Shown piece by piece: positions 33,733 through 48,700 of a stretch of 64,000 bases of DNA. The notes under the pieces are model-generated. The model did no database searches. It was not told the DNA's origin and was given only the letters and a program-made list of their open reading frames with translations. The stretch spans positions 7,112,288 to 7,176,287 of the forward strand of contig NC_092676.1 in the NCBI RefSeq assembly GCF_964355755.1, given 5' to 3'. The position numbers were made by a program, and so were the translations under genes. The first letter of the stretch is position 1. The number at the start of each line of letters is the position of its first letter. This stretch comes from Antedon mediterranea. Lineage: Eukaryota > Echinodermata > Crinoidea > Comatulida > Antedonidae.

Positions 33733-36700
33733 ATGAATTTAGATGAAGCTGAGTTACTGCAAGACTCCAAGTACAAGACTTATTCATCTGCGGTTGAGAA
33801 AGCTCTCAAAGGCTTTGAGTATTCCAGCGAGTGGGCTGATCTTATCTCAGCTCTTGGAAAGTTAAATAGGGTAAGCTAATTTATAAGTTATGCTGGTATG
33901 GGCTATACAGTAGCATGGTAATCACCTAAAACTGTAATGTAACCTCTATATCTAGTCTAAAGTTTAAATGGCCTTCCACCAGTCTTTGTATTAATTATTA
34001 TACTCTGCAGCCACAGGCAGTAGAAGCCAGCAATTTAGTTTTTTAATACATTTGCATATTTTCTGATCTCGCCTTTAATTTGATGTACTTTCATATTTTA
34101 AGATTTTTATGATATAGTTTTAAACTAATAGTTACTGTATGATTCTTCAGTACGGTATACTTCTTAAGCTCTGTTGATACTATTAAACTAGTTTGACAAA
34201 AAAAGTGTGATGTGCTCAAATATGGTAGTGGTATGGCCAAACATGGTAGTGATATATGACATCATCATGTCCTTATATGGGCACATCACATTTTTTTGTC
34301 AACAGAAACTTCGTTAAGTGAAGACAATTAAACTTTTAGAAAAAAAAATCATTAAAGCCCCTTGTGTTTTACATAACGTTGGTGTCCCTTGATGTACTGT
34401 AGATTACTATTTATACTACTACTGTATTAAACTGTTAATCTGGCAATATTTAAATTCTATTGTGAGAATTCAGATCCAGCATGCATAAAAAGAATGCATT
34501 TAAATCAGGTCACATATTGTTATTTTATAATACCTAAAAAAACCTTTTTATGATAGAGATAATTCAAATGTCATGAACTTTATTGTTCAGATATCAATTT
34601 TAGTAAAAATATTCAATATCGTTAGTTAATTAGTTAATTTTACTTTTAGGTATCAAAATTTAAAATACTTTATTTGCCATCACAATTTAAAGATTTAAAC
34701 CCTTTTATTAGACAGACACAAAAAAATAAATGTCAAAATATTTTAAATTTAAATTGGCCGTATCAAAGTAATATTAAAGTTATTAACTTTAAGTCGAAAA
34801 TTCGAGCCAAAAACAACAAGTTTACAGTACGTAATAAAACGAGTAAATTAGGTTCGTCTGGAAAATGTTGCGAGCGAAAGTAAACAAAGATTTCAAACCA
34901 TGAGTATGCATTATACAGTATGCAATGCTAATTAGGATTGTTTACAACTCGTCACGGTTGAGAAGGTGTTTTCACACATATCGCGAGGAAGTTTTATGTT
35001 TATGCATACAGAGTAGCCAAGCAAGCGCATTGCATTATGAGATACAGTATGTTTGATCGAAAACTTTGACTGGAAGGAAGTCAAAGTTATTTTTTGAACA
35101 AAAAAAAACGTCTGTATTTCAGTTTAATTTTTTTTTTTTTGCCTAATTTTTGCTGAAAGTTAATAACTTTTTATCGAAATCTTTTATTTTTTTAAAATTT
35201 GTCAAAGGGACAATACATCTTTAAGCATACGTATATTTAAAACATTAATATCCAAACATATTGACAGCTCCAATTGGTGTAAACAAGATCACGTTAACGG
35301 CTTCCTGCCGGTTCATATACAACATCATGATAAAGAAACTCACGGTAATTTCTGAATGTGAACTAGTAGTAGTTAATAAGGCCTTAGCCATTCATCGCAA
35401 CAAACCATCATTTGTGGTCTGAGAGCATCAAATGAGCTAAAATTGTTTATCTGATTTTCACTTGTGTGTCCTGCTGCCTTTTTTTAATTTTCTTTGTAAC
35501 ACCCTGTATGTCTAAATTGTTAATATCTCATATACAGTACATACTTATAAATAGAATGTAGTTTTAATTGTCTGCCTTTGGAATTATTGATCATTCCTGA
35601 TGATGATCAAATACAGATCGAAACGTTGAATCATGGCTTGCCTCTCGTTATTTAGAGTTTAATTATTTCTAATACTACTGTATGTTATTTAAATATGATC
35701 AGTGCATCTATTGGTTTATATCGTACTGTATGTCCTTTTTAATTTGAAAACAGTCAAATATCCCATTAATGTATGTACTCCCTGAAACTAAACATTGTTA
35801 TTACTATGATAATATGTTATTTGTCATTGTAATAATTGTTTCTTGTTCACCCTACAGGCTCTGCAATCAAACAACTCTCGTTTCCGTGTTATTCCGAAGC
35901 GTTTAACAATCGGCAAGCGGCTTGCACAATGCACCCATCCGGCGCTTCCAAGTGGCGTTCATCTCAAAGCTTTAGAGACGTACGAACTAATCTTCAAGAT
36001 TATCCCTCAGCAGACACTATGCCAGGACATGTTTATTTACAGTTCTGGTATATTTCCTCTACTTGGCAACGCAGCTATGTCAGTCAAACCGGTTTTGCTA
36101 AGCCTCTATGAAGAGTATTATTTACCGCTAGGTGAGCACCTGAAACCAGCTCTTACAGGGCTTCTGCAAGGCATCCTACCAGGCCTAGAAGAAGGTTCAG
36201 AATATTATGAAAGGTTCGTATGTGGATTGGGTTTCCTAATAATTCCCTTTATATTTATGTGCGAATGAACAAATCCAGTTTACACATCTAGCTCATGCAC
36301 TGTGCACTTTAAAGAACCTAGTACATCTTTTGTACACACACACAGCCATTGTCTCACACAGCCACTGTGCAATTGGGACTGGACCTTTTTAGAGGTGTAC
36401 AGTTGTATACCACTTGTTGGTCCCATCCTCCACTAATTTACATCTGTGTGAGAAGTTGAATAAATAAAAAAGTGTGTTAAGGTTTGATCATCAGTTCTTT
36501 GGTGAAAAAAATATGGTTTTTTTTAATAGCTTTTATTCTGTACATTTTAAAAACAATAACAAACATATTCCATCTTTTCTTTCAATCTCTGTCTAAACTA
36601 TCAAACTAGTTTGACAAAAAAAGCATGATGTGCCCAAATATGGTAGTGATATGCTCAAATATGGTACTGTATGACGTCATCGTGTCCATATATGGGCGCA

Positions 36701-39700
36701 TCACATTTTTGTTGGCACATAAAGTTTGATGGTGTATAGACAGAGCTTATAACATTTCTTTCCATTGTTCTATTCCTAGACACAAGTCTTGTCCTTATTG
36801 AATATTCCTTATAGTACTACTTAATGTATCAAAGTCAATATATATTTTCTTTAAATGTTAATTTGCTATGTACTCAATAACTGCTGCTAAATTTGAACAT
36901 GGATAAATATGTGTAATAAAAGATGAATTTAAAAATTGTAAAATAAAATTTTATAAAAGTTCTTTTTTCAATTTTTTATACAAGTCTACAGTATTTGACA
37001 GTAGTAGTCTTTGTTCCTTTTGACATTATCAGTTCTAAAAATAAAAGAGAATTGTGACGTTGCCGAAGCCTGATTGACTTAAAATTTAAAAAAAAAAATG
37101 TTTTCGCTTTAAGGGTGAAAAAAAACTATACAGTCCAAAACGGAAAAATAAATTATAAATTAATATTGTTTGAAACGTCGAGAAACTTCAATGTTCTTTT
37201 CAGAACCATACATGGTGTACCGCAATCTTTATATCAACATCAACGAATACAAGTTAAAAACTATTATAATTTCAACTTGCAATTGAACCACATTTTTCTC
37301 CACAGAACACAGAAGCTGTTGGAGCAGCTTTGCTCAGGAATGGATAAAGCGTCGTTCTACTCGGCACTTTGGGACTGTGTGCTAATAAGTCCTGGAATTC
37401 GTTTACAAGCGATTTCATTTGCTCTCTCCCAAGTGGACCGCAAAATCTCATTTCAAGAACAGCCTTATATAATGGGACATAATTCAGTTAAAATGGTAAG
37501 CACTGATGTATGCATAATATCTTGTATTTAATCGTCTTGAGGAAATCCCTAGGTATCAAATCTTTGTTTTTTGGAAAAGATTTTTTTATTATTATTATTT
37601 CTTTTAAATAGATTGTACTACTCTACCTGAAGTTTCTGTCTTTAATTTTCCATCATCACTGTAAAGATGTTCAATCTAAGGATCATTCACTAAACCCTTC
37701 CTTCCACCTTCGTCATATTCCTCTCATCTCCATTAGCATGCTAAGACCTCCCGCTTCCTCCACTGTACCCATCCCTCTTGTTTATACTGTATGGTCAATA
37801 TTTACCCCCTTTCTACCCTCCCGAATAATATTAAGATTGCGCTCAATTGTAAATAAGTTTTTTCTCAGTATGTAATGATTGTCTGTTAATGCGGATATTT
37901 GCCCTTGATGGCATCAAAATTGAATTGCACACATTTATCTTTATTTTTTATTTAGATACGAGCAATTAGTGAGTCCTTAGAAGATGCTGTAGTGCTGGTT
38001 CAACGAAGTGCGTTAGACCTGTTACTTCTCTGCTTCCCGCTTAACCTGACCACAATAAAGCAAAGTGAAATAGTAATGATGATGACGTCTGCATTGAACG
38101 TGCTACTACGACGCGACATGTCATTAAACCGTAGACTTTACGCATGGTTTCTTGGTAACAGTATGAACGGTACGGTCGGCGGTAAGAAACCGGTTCAGCA
38201 GGTGCTACGGTCAGATAGCACTGTTAGCACCGATGATGACCCATCTTCAGAGTTTTTTGAAAAGCATTCAAAAGAATTGCTCATTCAAGCATTGAAAAAC
38301 TGTCTGCACGCCGACCCAGACTCCAACCCGCTTGCGGAAGATTCTCCAAGTCGGCGTAAACTAGGCTTACTGCGTCCGTACCGTATTTTAATCAGTTTGT
38401 TGGATAAACCGGAAGTGACAACTCCCATCATTGACGAAATTTATCTGGAAGTCTTTCGTGCACTGTACAACCGCTGTCACGTAATAGCGGTCCAACAGGG
38501 CGCGGGAACACCGTTAATACACGCAACGAGAATGGGTAATATAGTATTTTCTGAAGGTGTTCGTCCGCAAGAATTAATTAAAACTGCTAATTTATTATTT
38601 GGGACATTTGAACCATATTTCATGTGGGAATATATAGCTAAAATGTATGACGTCTGCTGTCAGCAAAAAGTTTTAACCGAGAATACTGGTGGAATTGACG
38701 ATGATTCAAGGGTGACGATATCAGAATTATGTATGCTTGTGGAATTTCTGCTTGACATTGTATCTCTGGTAAGCAGATTCTATTTTGATTTATCATAAAA
38801 ACACAGAAATGTATTGTCTTGAGGATTAGGTTAAAAAAAAACCTCATGTTTGTGGCGTATTAAAGGGAACAAAAATCAAGAATAGACAACATACAAAAAT
38901 TTTAAAATTATACCGTACCAACTCAGTTTCAGGTAAATATAAAATAATAAATAAAAATAACTGTCTATTACTACTACTAGCAGATTTATTTACCTGTGTC
39001 AATAAGGTATTAAAGGGGTTTGATAACATAATGCAAGGTTAATTGTTGTCACAATGGTACCCGTTTAAAACCTCACAATTGGCCAAGATATAGGCAAGTG
39101 GAATATTGAATTTATTAAAAAACTTGTTTCTCTTTAATTTATTCATATAAACTTTCTTTCAAATGTAAATATCATAACTTTAAATATTTGCTTTATTATA
39201 GGAGACTTATGTTGAAATTCCAACAGAGCATTTGCCACAGTTATTGTGTAAAGTGACCATGTCCATGACTAACTATTGCGATTATTTAAGCCCTGAAGAG
39301 CTAAAGAACAGCTTGCAGCTGTGCACCAAACTACTAACTAAGGTCCAACCATCAATGGTCACTTCACCTCTTACCGAAGATGACCTGAGAATATCTGACG
39401 ATCGGATTAATGATAAAATTGAGAAAGATCGACCTTTACATCAAATGAATGGCGAGGTTTCTAGTCGGCAACTTCCGGGATTACCGTCATCTGTGAAGTC
39501 GCTAGATCGTCTTGTGTCGGAGGATCACGACGATGGAGATCGAAGTCGAAGAAAAAGTCATTCGTCTTCTTTTACAAGTGATACTAGCTCCGATTCCACC
39601 GCGCAACCAGATGTGCGATCTTCTCGTGGACTGTCCCAGCTCAGTTTGTCATCGGATACCAGCTTTTCAGAGGAGAAAACCCCACCAGTGTTCCTCATGC

Positions 39701-42700
39701 AGGCATGCGTACAATGTTTTCAATCATTTTTCGCAAAGTTTGTTGGATCTAGAGTTCTACCAAATCCAGAATTATCCACATTTATGGAAAAGTTAAGAGT
39801 ATCTCGTAGCTACTTTGGTGAAAATAAAGTAAAGTCAAAGAAAAAGGAAATGGTCCGACAGCGAAATGCAGAGACCAGACCCGAGTTAAAAGAAAGTAGA
39901 ATGGTTGAACAATTTGAAAAAAGAAGAGAAATTTATGAAAAGAAAGGAGAGAAATCTGAGGTAGGAAATCGAAAGAAACCTACATCTCCCGACAAAGTAC
40001 AAAAGAAAAACAGTCTTAAGAAAAAAGCAGATAGTATCAAAGAAAGGGCGCTTAGCCCTCGGTTGAAGCGGCAAAACTCCAAAATTGATCAGGAACGAGA
40101 AAGAAGGGAAAGAGAAATAGAAGAAAGCAGACAAGCTATGATAATGAAGTTGGAGATGGAAGAAAGAATAAGTGAAGAAAAGAAGAAAAAAGAAGAGGAA
40201 GAACGTTACCTCATTGGACTTGTCGTCAGAGATGATACCAGCCGAAAAGTAGATGCCAATCTAATGTCTGATCAATCAACTCAAAAATATTTAAGTAAGT
40301 TCAACATTCAATAATGAAATATGGTTAAAACCGATCTTATTCCTTACAAAGTTACACAGCATATCTCTGTGAAACTACTAAAGAAGACAGGTTGCAAGCT
40401 GACATCTGCAAGTCCAACAAAAGAGTGGTTTTAGTAGAAAGTCGACAAACAACAAATGGAACTTATTTAGGTAGTAGTAACTGCTGTACAAACCTATAAT
40501 GCTTCTTTGCATGTAGTCTTTAGCCCACAAAGCTCTCAGAAAATATTGCAATTCAATTTGTTATATAGTATTGTATATTGTTTATTCTATAGGTGAAGTA
40601 ACAGTAGATTGCGATAGGGCTAATAAGATCCATCAGGCTTTCTCTATAGCATGCCATCTATTGGTAGAATACACCTGCTTTCCTATGTACTGTAATGACT
40701 CCACAATTGCATCAAGTCTGTGTACACCAAAAGGTAAAGGTTAGTGAACACTCTCATACAAATATCATACAAGACAACACCACTCCTCATGTAAATGTGA
40801 CTTTCTATGAAAATCTTTGTTTCATCTTTTTTAACATTTTTTTTCTTGTTGAAATCACATCAGATATTGATTTTGATTTATCAAAAGGTAAGAAAATTAT
40901 AAAACTACATGCCTTTTCTTTGGTCTAGAATTTCATTTTCTAATTACTGGATGTTTTTATTTTTGGTTGCATGCATTGTTTTTAATAAAGAGCAACTTTT
41001 TATTTTACTGTGCTTTGTCAAATGTCCGCCATTATTCTAATTTTGTTTTAATATTTGTCAATTCATAGAAAAGGAAATTCAGTGAGTTTTTTTTTTGCTG
41101 ATTATTAGGGACCCTCAGAGGTTCACAAGACAAACATATACACAAGATGCTCTACATAAACAAAGTCGTATTACAAGTCTTTGGGAGTGGAGTAATTTTT
41201 GTACTGGGCTGTTTTCAATTTATAGTATTTTAAATTGAAATATAAAATCAATAACTGACAAATATCAGTTGTTACAGTAGCAGTTAAAATATTGATTTTC
41301 TTTGCTATGCTTCTGTCACTCGGTCATAGGTATATAACCACTATTTCATTAAAACATTTTTAAACCAGGATTTACTGACATAGCAAAAGTGCTATTATTT
41401 TTATGTTTGGGCACATCACACTTTTTTTTGTCAAAATAGTTTGACTTGTTTAAATTACATAGACTTTCATTAGGATTTAAGGTGTTGAAAGGTTACTGTC
41501 CCCATTCTTTCAATGAGTATATTAAAACTAGTGAAAGATGTCCGGGTAGGCTTTTACGTTGGAATTCGAAAGGCAATACTTTTCATAATTCTGTATTTGT
41601 TTCCTTTCCTAGACTATGGGAGCAAATACCAAATGACATAAAAGATTCACAAACAATTTCAATATTTAAGGCTGCTCTAACAAAACACTATATTTCATGT
41701 TATGTATAATTTATTTGTATTTTTCTTGTATATGGTTTTATCTTTAACTGATTGTATTGTATGGAGTGAGTGCAGAATCTGTTTGGGCTTTAGCCAATTC
41801 TCATTCCTGGTTATTTTTACATTGATGACCGAATAAATATTATTATTATTATTATTATTATTATATGAATTTAAAATTTAATTGAATGGTTAAATTGTTT
41901 TTTTGTTTTGTTTATAAGGGTCATCTCGTGACAAGTGCTTTTGTACTTCTTGACATGTTCCTGACTAAATTTTCCTTATTACTTTTTTTATCGGTTGAAA
42001 TAAAATAAATGTTGAGAATGAACATTAGATGACAAAATTATGCAAATAAAATTAATCCTGTTGAGAGATTCATTTGTACAGTATAATGTAAAGGTACAAA
42101 ATTTACAAATCTTGAATGATAAAACAGCAAATAAAATTATATTACATTTTGTTGGAGCTCTAGCTTGATGCTGCTTGCTTTCACATGACAAGGTCTTGGC
42201 CATGGTTCCTGCTCATTTGTCTACTACCTCTGTCGTAACTGATGAGTTATTTGCTCTTAGATGTGTGTCGGTTTTCAGCAGATTATCCTCGATTGCTCTA
42301 GCAGTCAATGAGATTAACTCACTACAAGGAGTTTACAAGACGTTTGCGAGTGACCAGTCTAAAGCTCTGTCTGCACTATCAAACTATTTTGACAAAAAAA
42401 GTGTGATATGCCCAAATATGGTAGTGATATGCCCAAATATGGTAGTGATATGACATCACCATGTCCATATGGGCACATATTTTTTTTTCACATAAAGTTT
42501 GATAGTGTAGACAGAGGTTTTTGATAGTGTAGACTTTAATACACTTTGATATTAATGTAGACAAGGCTTGAATACACTTTGGAAATAACAACTGTTATCA
42601 TTTCAGGAGCCTTAGATCATCTACCAGATTGGTTACAAACCCTCATCACAACTGCTTGCTTTGTCACAAACGTTGACCATCAAACAACAGCAGTGGGAAC

Positions 42701-45700
42701 ACTCCTCGAACTCATCGGCCTAACACGATCCGTCACATCCGGAACGAGTAATAAACTGGTTCTTCCAACTCCGCCAACAATTCCCGGAAGTCAAAGTGAA
42801 ACCGTCTCAGTTGTATTAATTCCTGCAATAGCGGTCAGCCATCTTGAATGTTTAAGCTATGAGTCCAGCTTTTTTCAGGTAGACAATGCATATTGTTATC
42901 TCTCTTAAGTTATACTGTAAAACCTTGAAAAAAAGCCCACTGGGCCTCTTTTCACAAATAAGTTAATCTCAAAAAGAAGCCCACCCAATAAGAGTTCTCA
43001 AAAAGCAGCCCATGGGCTTCTTTACAAGGTTTTTTAGTATATTGATAGTGTAGCCAGGTGGTAAATAAGTCCTTTTTTTTCCTTTTTTTTTTTTTTTTTT
43101 CTTCTACTTGGAACTAGTTTTGTTAAACAAGTTTTAATTCATTGTGTGCATTGAAATGTGCTCACTTAATTCCTCAACGAAGTTTCAGTGAATTCGAGAC
43201 TGTATAAAATAGACTAAATATACTATTACTAATGATGTTTTATGATTAGTTTTAATATCCTTATTTAATTTTCTTCTTTTCTTACTTTGTGTACATAGAG
43301 AGTTTCAGTGAATTTGTGGGGACATATGAGTTCCAAGACGCCTGAACTCCATCATAAGAGTGCAGAGTTACTACATCATTTGCATAATTCAACACCTGAC
43401 GTATATCTATGTGAAGATGTGATCGGTCATTCTCTGGTGCATTCAAACAGGGTAAGTATTAAGCCTTGTCTGTACTATCGAACTTTATGTGACAACAAAA
43501 TGTGATGTACCCATATGAATGAATGTCATATCACTACAATATTTTGTCATATCACTACCACATTTGGTCATATCACTACCATATTTGGGCATATCACTAC
43601 CATATTTGGTCATATCAAACTTGACAGAGCTTTAGTTTGGTTTATTACTGTGTATCATTTTTCTATTTTGTCCATCTTAATTGATTTTCGAATAACATTC
43701 AAATTATAATATTAATAATAATATCTTATTATTTCAGATAATATCTTTAGAAGCACATAACCGCTTTTCATTGCTCTGGCATTTGATACGGCCGCAGATT
43801 TTGACCTCCAGCCCAGCAAGCGGTGTCAAAACATTTGATAGGTGAGTAGAGACTTATTATATTAAACAGCATCTCCATTTAATGGCAACATTGGTGTAAT
43901 TCATTTTGTCGCCATGGATATGATATATGGTATATTGTTATTATTATATATATGGTACCGTGCCCTTAAAACCTAACCCTCTAAATAATCTCTCTCAAAC
44001 TAAAAAAAAAAGTTAAGTAAAGAATCGAACCCTAACCCATGGACCAATAGCCTCACAAGAAAACTATTGCCATAACCTATTAGGTTAACATCTATGCTTA
44101 CATAGCGCCCTCTATAATTACCCTACCTTTAGTTTTTAGAAGTATGTATACGTACCGTATCTTTAGACTTAATTTTATATTTCTGTTTTTATTTTGTCTT
44201 TCTTCTTTGTTGGAAGATATATCTAATTACAAAATCGTTTTAATGCTTTCACAGATCTTTATTAGTCATGTTGGATAGTCTACAACATCCAGACAGTGTT
44301 ATACGATCCGTGACACAAACCTGGCTTGCTCATGCAATTGAACGTGGAGATATCGCCCGTCTGTTGGAACCGGTTCTGCTAATTCTACTTGACCCCAAAA
44401 CGTCAAGAGTTTCTGCCCAATTCCTGTTATCCCATTCCCAAAAGAAAGGAAGACCAGCAAAGTTGGAGGAAAAAGCTGAGGACATTGAAGCGAAGATCTG
44501 TAGCATTAGTGGTGTGAACGGAGAGGTAACATATCATGTCACAAAAGACGGAAAGAAACCGGTTTTTCTACCACCAGAACGTGGTGACCCCATATTCGCA
44601 TGTACCACTATCGGAGATGAATTCCAGTGTGTTACCAAAGTTAACCCAGAACTGCATTATCAGATTCCTTCAGAGACTTTGACAAAACCTTTGAAACTCA
44701 CGGTAAATCCTATGAGCCATGCTTCTTTCAGCGATTCTGAAAGCGACCCTGTCACGCCCTCTGCTAAACGAGGATCATTAGACAAACGAAGCTCCACACC
44801 CGAAAGCTTCAATAGCGATTTTGATAGGAATTTAAGTTTTTCTACCAGTGATCTTAGCGTGACCGGTATCGGTAGCATTTCAAACCTAATGGAAGCTGAG
44901 CAATCATACGTCTTCAATGAAGATGCCACTGAATCCATCGAAGAAATTGTCCAAGATGTTTTAGAGGCCATTATAGACCAGGTTGTACTACAGCTAGATG
45001 ATAGTTCAGGTAGTGACGATGAGAACAGTCAAATATATTCAGGAAGGGGTAGCAAACAAGGAACACCAAAATTTAGTAAATCTGGAAGAGCAAAAGTAAT
45101 GCCTTCATTGGAGGCAGTATTTTCTGACGATACATTTATTGATGATCTTGAAGGAGTACTGTCTGGAATGGAGACTGATGGAGACCCAGATTCACCAAAG
45201 AAGGATTGGAGTCCAAAGAAAGGGAAACTTACAGCTATCCAGAGTGCCAATCAGTCTACTCTTAATACATTGCAACATCATATTTTACTCTATGTTCAAG
45301 TGTTCGATGCACAGCGATCTCTATACGTTCTGTCGCTTCTCAAATCCGTGCTAACCACTAATCCACGTCCGTTTGTCTGTGCAATGTCATCCACGAGTTT
45401 GAGTAGCGCTAACACGACACAATTGATACGACTGCAGCATCTTCTGGCAAGACACAAGGCCAGCATATTGGGACGAGATTTCTTTTCTGAAATTCCTCAA
45501 GACTCTATTTCTTCCTTCCGAAGCAGTACGTACCTTGACATCGTACTTTCTGTCTGTGTATATTTCATACGTAGTTACTATCCCAAAGATTCAAAAGCCA
45601 CTGACTTTGATGTTACAGGAAATCGAGACGTTCAGATAGCCAGTATGGATATCCTGCGACGTATTCTGAATGAGTTAGTTGAGGTGGTGAAAGTTAATGG

Positions 45701-48700
45701 ACGTGGGTTCGCAACTTTCATCAGTGATCTCTTACAGCGATGCAAAGTGCAGAAGGCGGTTTCTTACGGGTTGTTAGCATCGGTCTTTAACAGTCGCAAA
45801 CAGTACAAGAAAACAGATGCCTGGAGAGACTCGCAGCTGATAAAAGAGTTAAACAATCGTGACAGCCAAGGAGGTGCTCAAGCGTTCCAGTCACAACTCC
45901 TCCGTCTCATTCTGGTTATTATTATTCTTGAGGATCAGCTGTTCACGTTGAAAGATGACACCGAGTTGCTAACACCCATCAGATCCAGTGAGTGGGACCA
46001 ACGTATAAGGGTGCAGAGACAAGGAGGTTCCTCATTATCCTTCCTGCGCTCAGAGAGGTTGTGCTGCCAAGGAATGCTGCTCACTGCCATACTGTTTGCC
46101 TTGAGGCAGCAACACATCTGCCATATGCATCGTCATTGGATTACCGTGGTTACAGATGCTCTGCCATATTTGGATAAAGGTCTACCAAAGATAACCGTTC
46201 CAATGGCCACTCAACTGTGTCGTAATTTGGAGCTTTTAGCAACACTCTATGAAATTTCAGATGACAAGAAAAAGTGAGTGTTAATAATAATAATCTATTT
46301 GTGTTGTGTGTATACTATTGAGAATCTGTGAACATTAGTATACAAATATTTGCTTCGCTCAGGGGCATGGTTACAAATATAGCCCAGGGTGGTCTGGAGA
46401 CTATACAGAAGTTAACTATCGTACTTGTAGGCTAGGGCTAGCTACACGCAATTGTCGCCTTGATTGTATTTAAGAAGATAGAGGAAACAGACATGCGCAG
46501 TTTAGCCGGTCTATAGTTCGATGGCATGTACTATAGACCAGCGATTAACCAATCAGATGCTGTGAATTGTGCCAGTCCCAGTATATATAAATACTATACT
46601 ACTACTAATAGTAATACAGTACTATATTTTATGCTGACTCACTTTCTAACAGAATACTTTTTTATTAATTGCAGCACTGTTAAAGAGTTAAGTAACGTGC
46701 CACCAGACCACGTAATCACTGTTTTGGAAGGACTCACTACAATGTGCCACTACAGCCTTCTAGAATCTACGGCTAGCCTGTCCACGATGACAAGTAGACA
46801 CACTACCGGCGGCTCAACAGAAGCTGAAAACAGCTCAAACACTCAGATTTTCTCTTCCATATTTGGTGCTTTCTCAAGAGACAAAACCAAGGTTTTTATA
46901 AATATTTATAAGACCAAGGCAATCTATCAACAGGATGTTGAGCTTGCCTTGCCAAGATAGGAACTTGTATTACAGTCATTTGATCTTATGTCTGGCTGCG
47001 ACAAATTCATAGTAGATGTGGTTACAGTACCACAGTACCAAGTACATAATTCCATAGTTTCTGTTTAGAGGCATGGAACTGATTGTGTTGCAGCCATACA
47101 TCAACCATTGATCTAGCAGAGCTCAGCATCCTGTTATGTTGTTAGATTGCCTTGATAAGACTGATTGTACTAAAGTCATCATAAGACTTTGTATAAAGAA
47201 ATTGTTAATGCATTCCAAGTAAATCCCAATTTCTAATTGTTGAGACGAGTAGGGGGTTACGGTTTACCCCAGTGTACAAGCTCACACATACACTGTCGTG
47301 GATAGACGAATAAGTCCACAGCGCCATGAGCAATGATTGTTGAAACGGCGCTATATGAATTGAAAATAATATTATTATATTTGGGAATTTACAGTACTAT
47401 TATTTATATATTAATGACTTTAAATTTTAAATACAAAGCTGAATTACAGATTGAACTTATTTGGCAGTAAATAACATCACATAAATGAATTAAAAGGGAT
47501 AGATAACATTTAAATTTTATAATCTCATATGACAATTTTCGCTGATTTAAAAAGTTATTAGTAGTTTCGCTTAAAGTTACTTCAAAGGCATTATGAACCG
47601 CATTCCAATCAAATCCTACATTGATCAATAATTCTGTAATTGTTTCAGGGTAATTCCAGCCAGCCAGCCCAAGCACACAACCCTAAACACGAAGCCAGGA
47701 AAGGCCTACTGGTTATGCTGCCACGAATCGTAACAAGTATCGCTACGCTGTGGAATGTGGTCCAGCAGTGCGAGAGATTACGAGAGAACGTCAGTAAACC
47801 TACAGAGTTGCCTGACTGGAGTATTGGCTCACCTAAGGTAAAATGGAGCTTTTTTGATTTGGGATGACTGTTGATGGTGGTGGTAATAGTAATCTGTTCT
47901 AAGGCATGCATCCTATACAATTGTGTTTGTATGGATGTAATTGTTTGTAGAGGAAGTCATCCACCCAGCCTTAAGCTCTGTCTACACTATCAAAATGTGT
48001 GATGTGCGCAAATATGGTATTGGTAGTGATATGCCCAAATATGGTAGCGATATGCCCAAATATGGTAGTGATGCCCAAATATGGTAGTGATATGACATCA
48101 TGTTCATATATGGGCACATTACATTTTTTTTGTCACAGTTTAATAGTGTACACAGAGCTTTAAGCTTACTTTTCTATAAAAGAAAAGCTTTTAAACCAAT
48201 CTATTTACAAAACAGAGCTCACACAAGAAACCTCTTGAAACATGAAAGTACTGTTTAATATTTGTTTCACCAACCCTTAAAGATGTATTGTCCCCCAAAA
48301 ACATTAAAATCAAACTTTGAATAGTCACTTCCATAGGGAAAAAACACAAATAATAATGTTTACACTTATAAAATAAATGGTTAAATTCAACCAAAAAACC
48401 CTAACCCTAGACGTCTCCAGCCAGACAACACCAAATCTCTGCTTCTTCAATTAAGAAAACACAGCATGTTAATTTGTTTTTTGTTTTAGGCTGTTCGGCA
48501 ACAGATTTTGGAGTTACTAAGTCCTATTGCATTACATCATAACACAAACCTATTGGCAGCTATTGGTGTCGTATGGAGCAACTTGAGAAACAAGGCAAAA
48601 ATTGTGACCAAGAAGGTACGTATACCTTTGATTTGTTATAAAGCTTCGTCCTCTCTAAAATAGCCATCTTTTTAAGACATTGCGATAGTCACGGACTTAC

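Noticed and set aside
44660-45354. Secondary frames over DOP1 exon 10
   Set aside because: Shadows of the conserved DOP1 reading frame.
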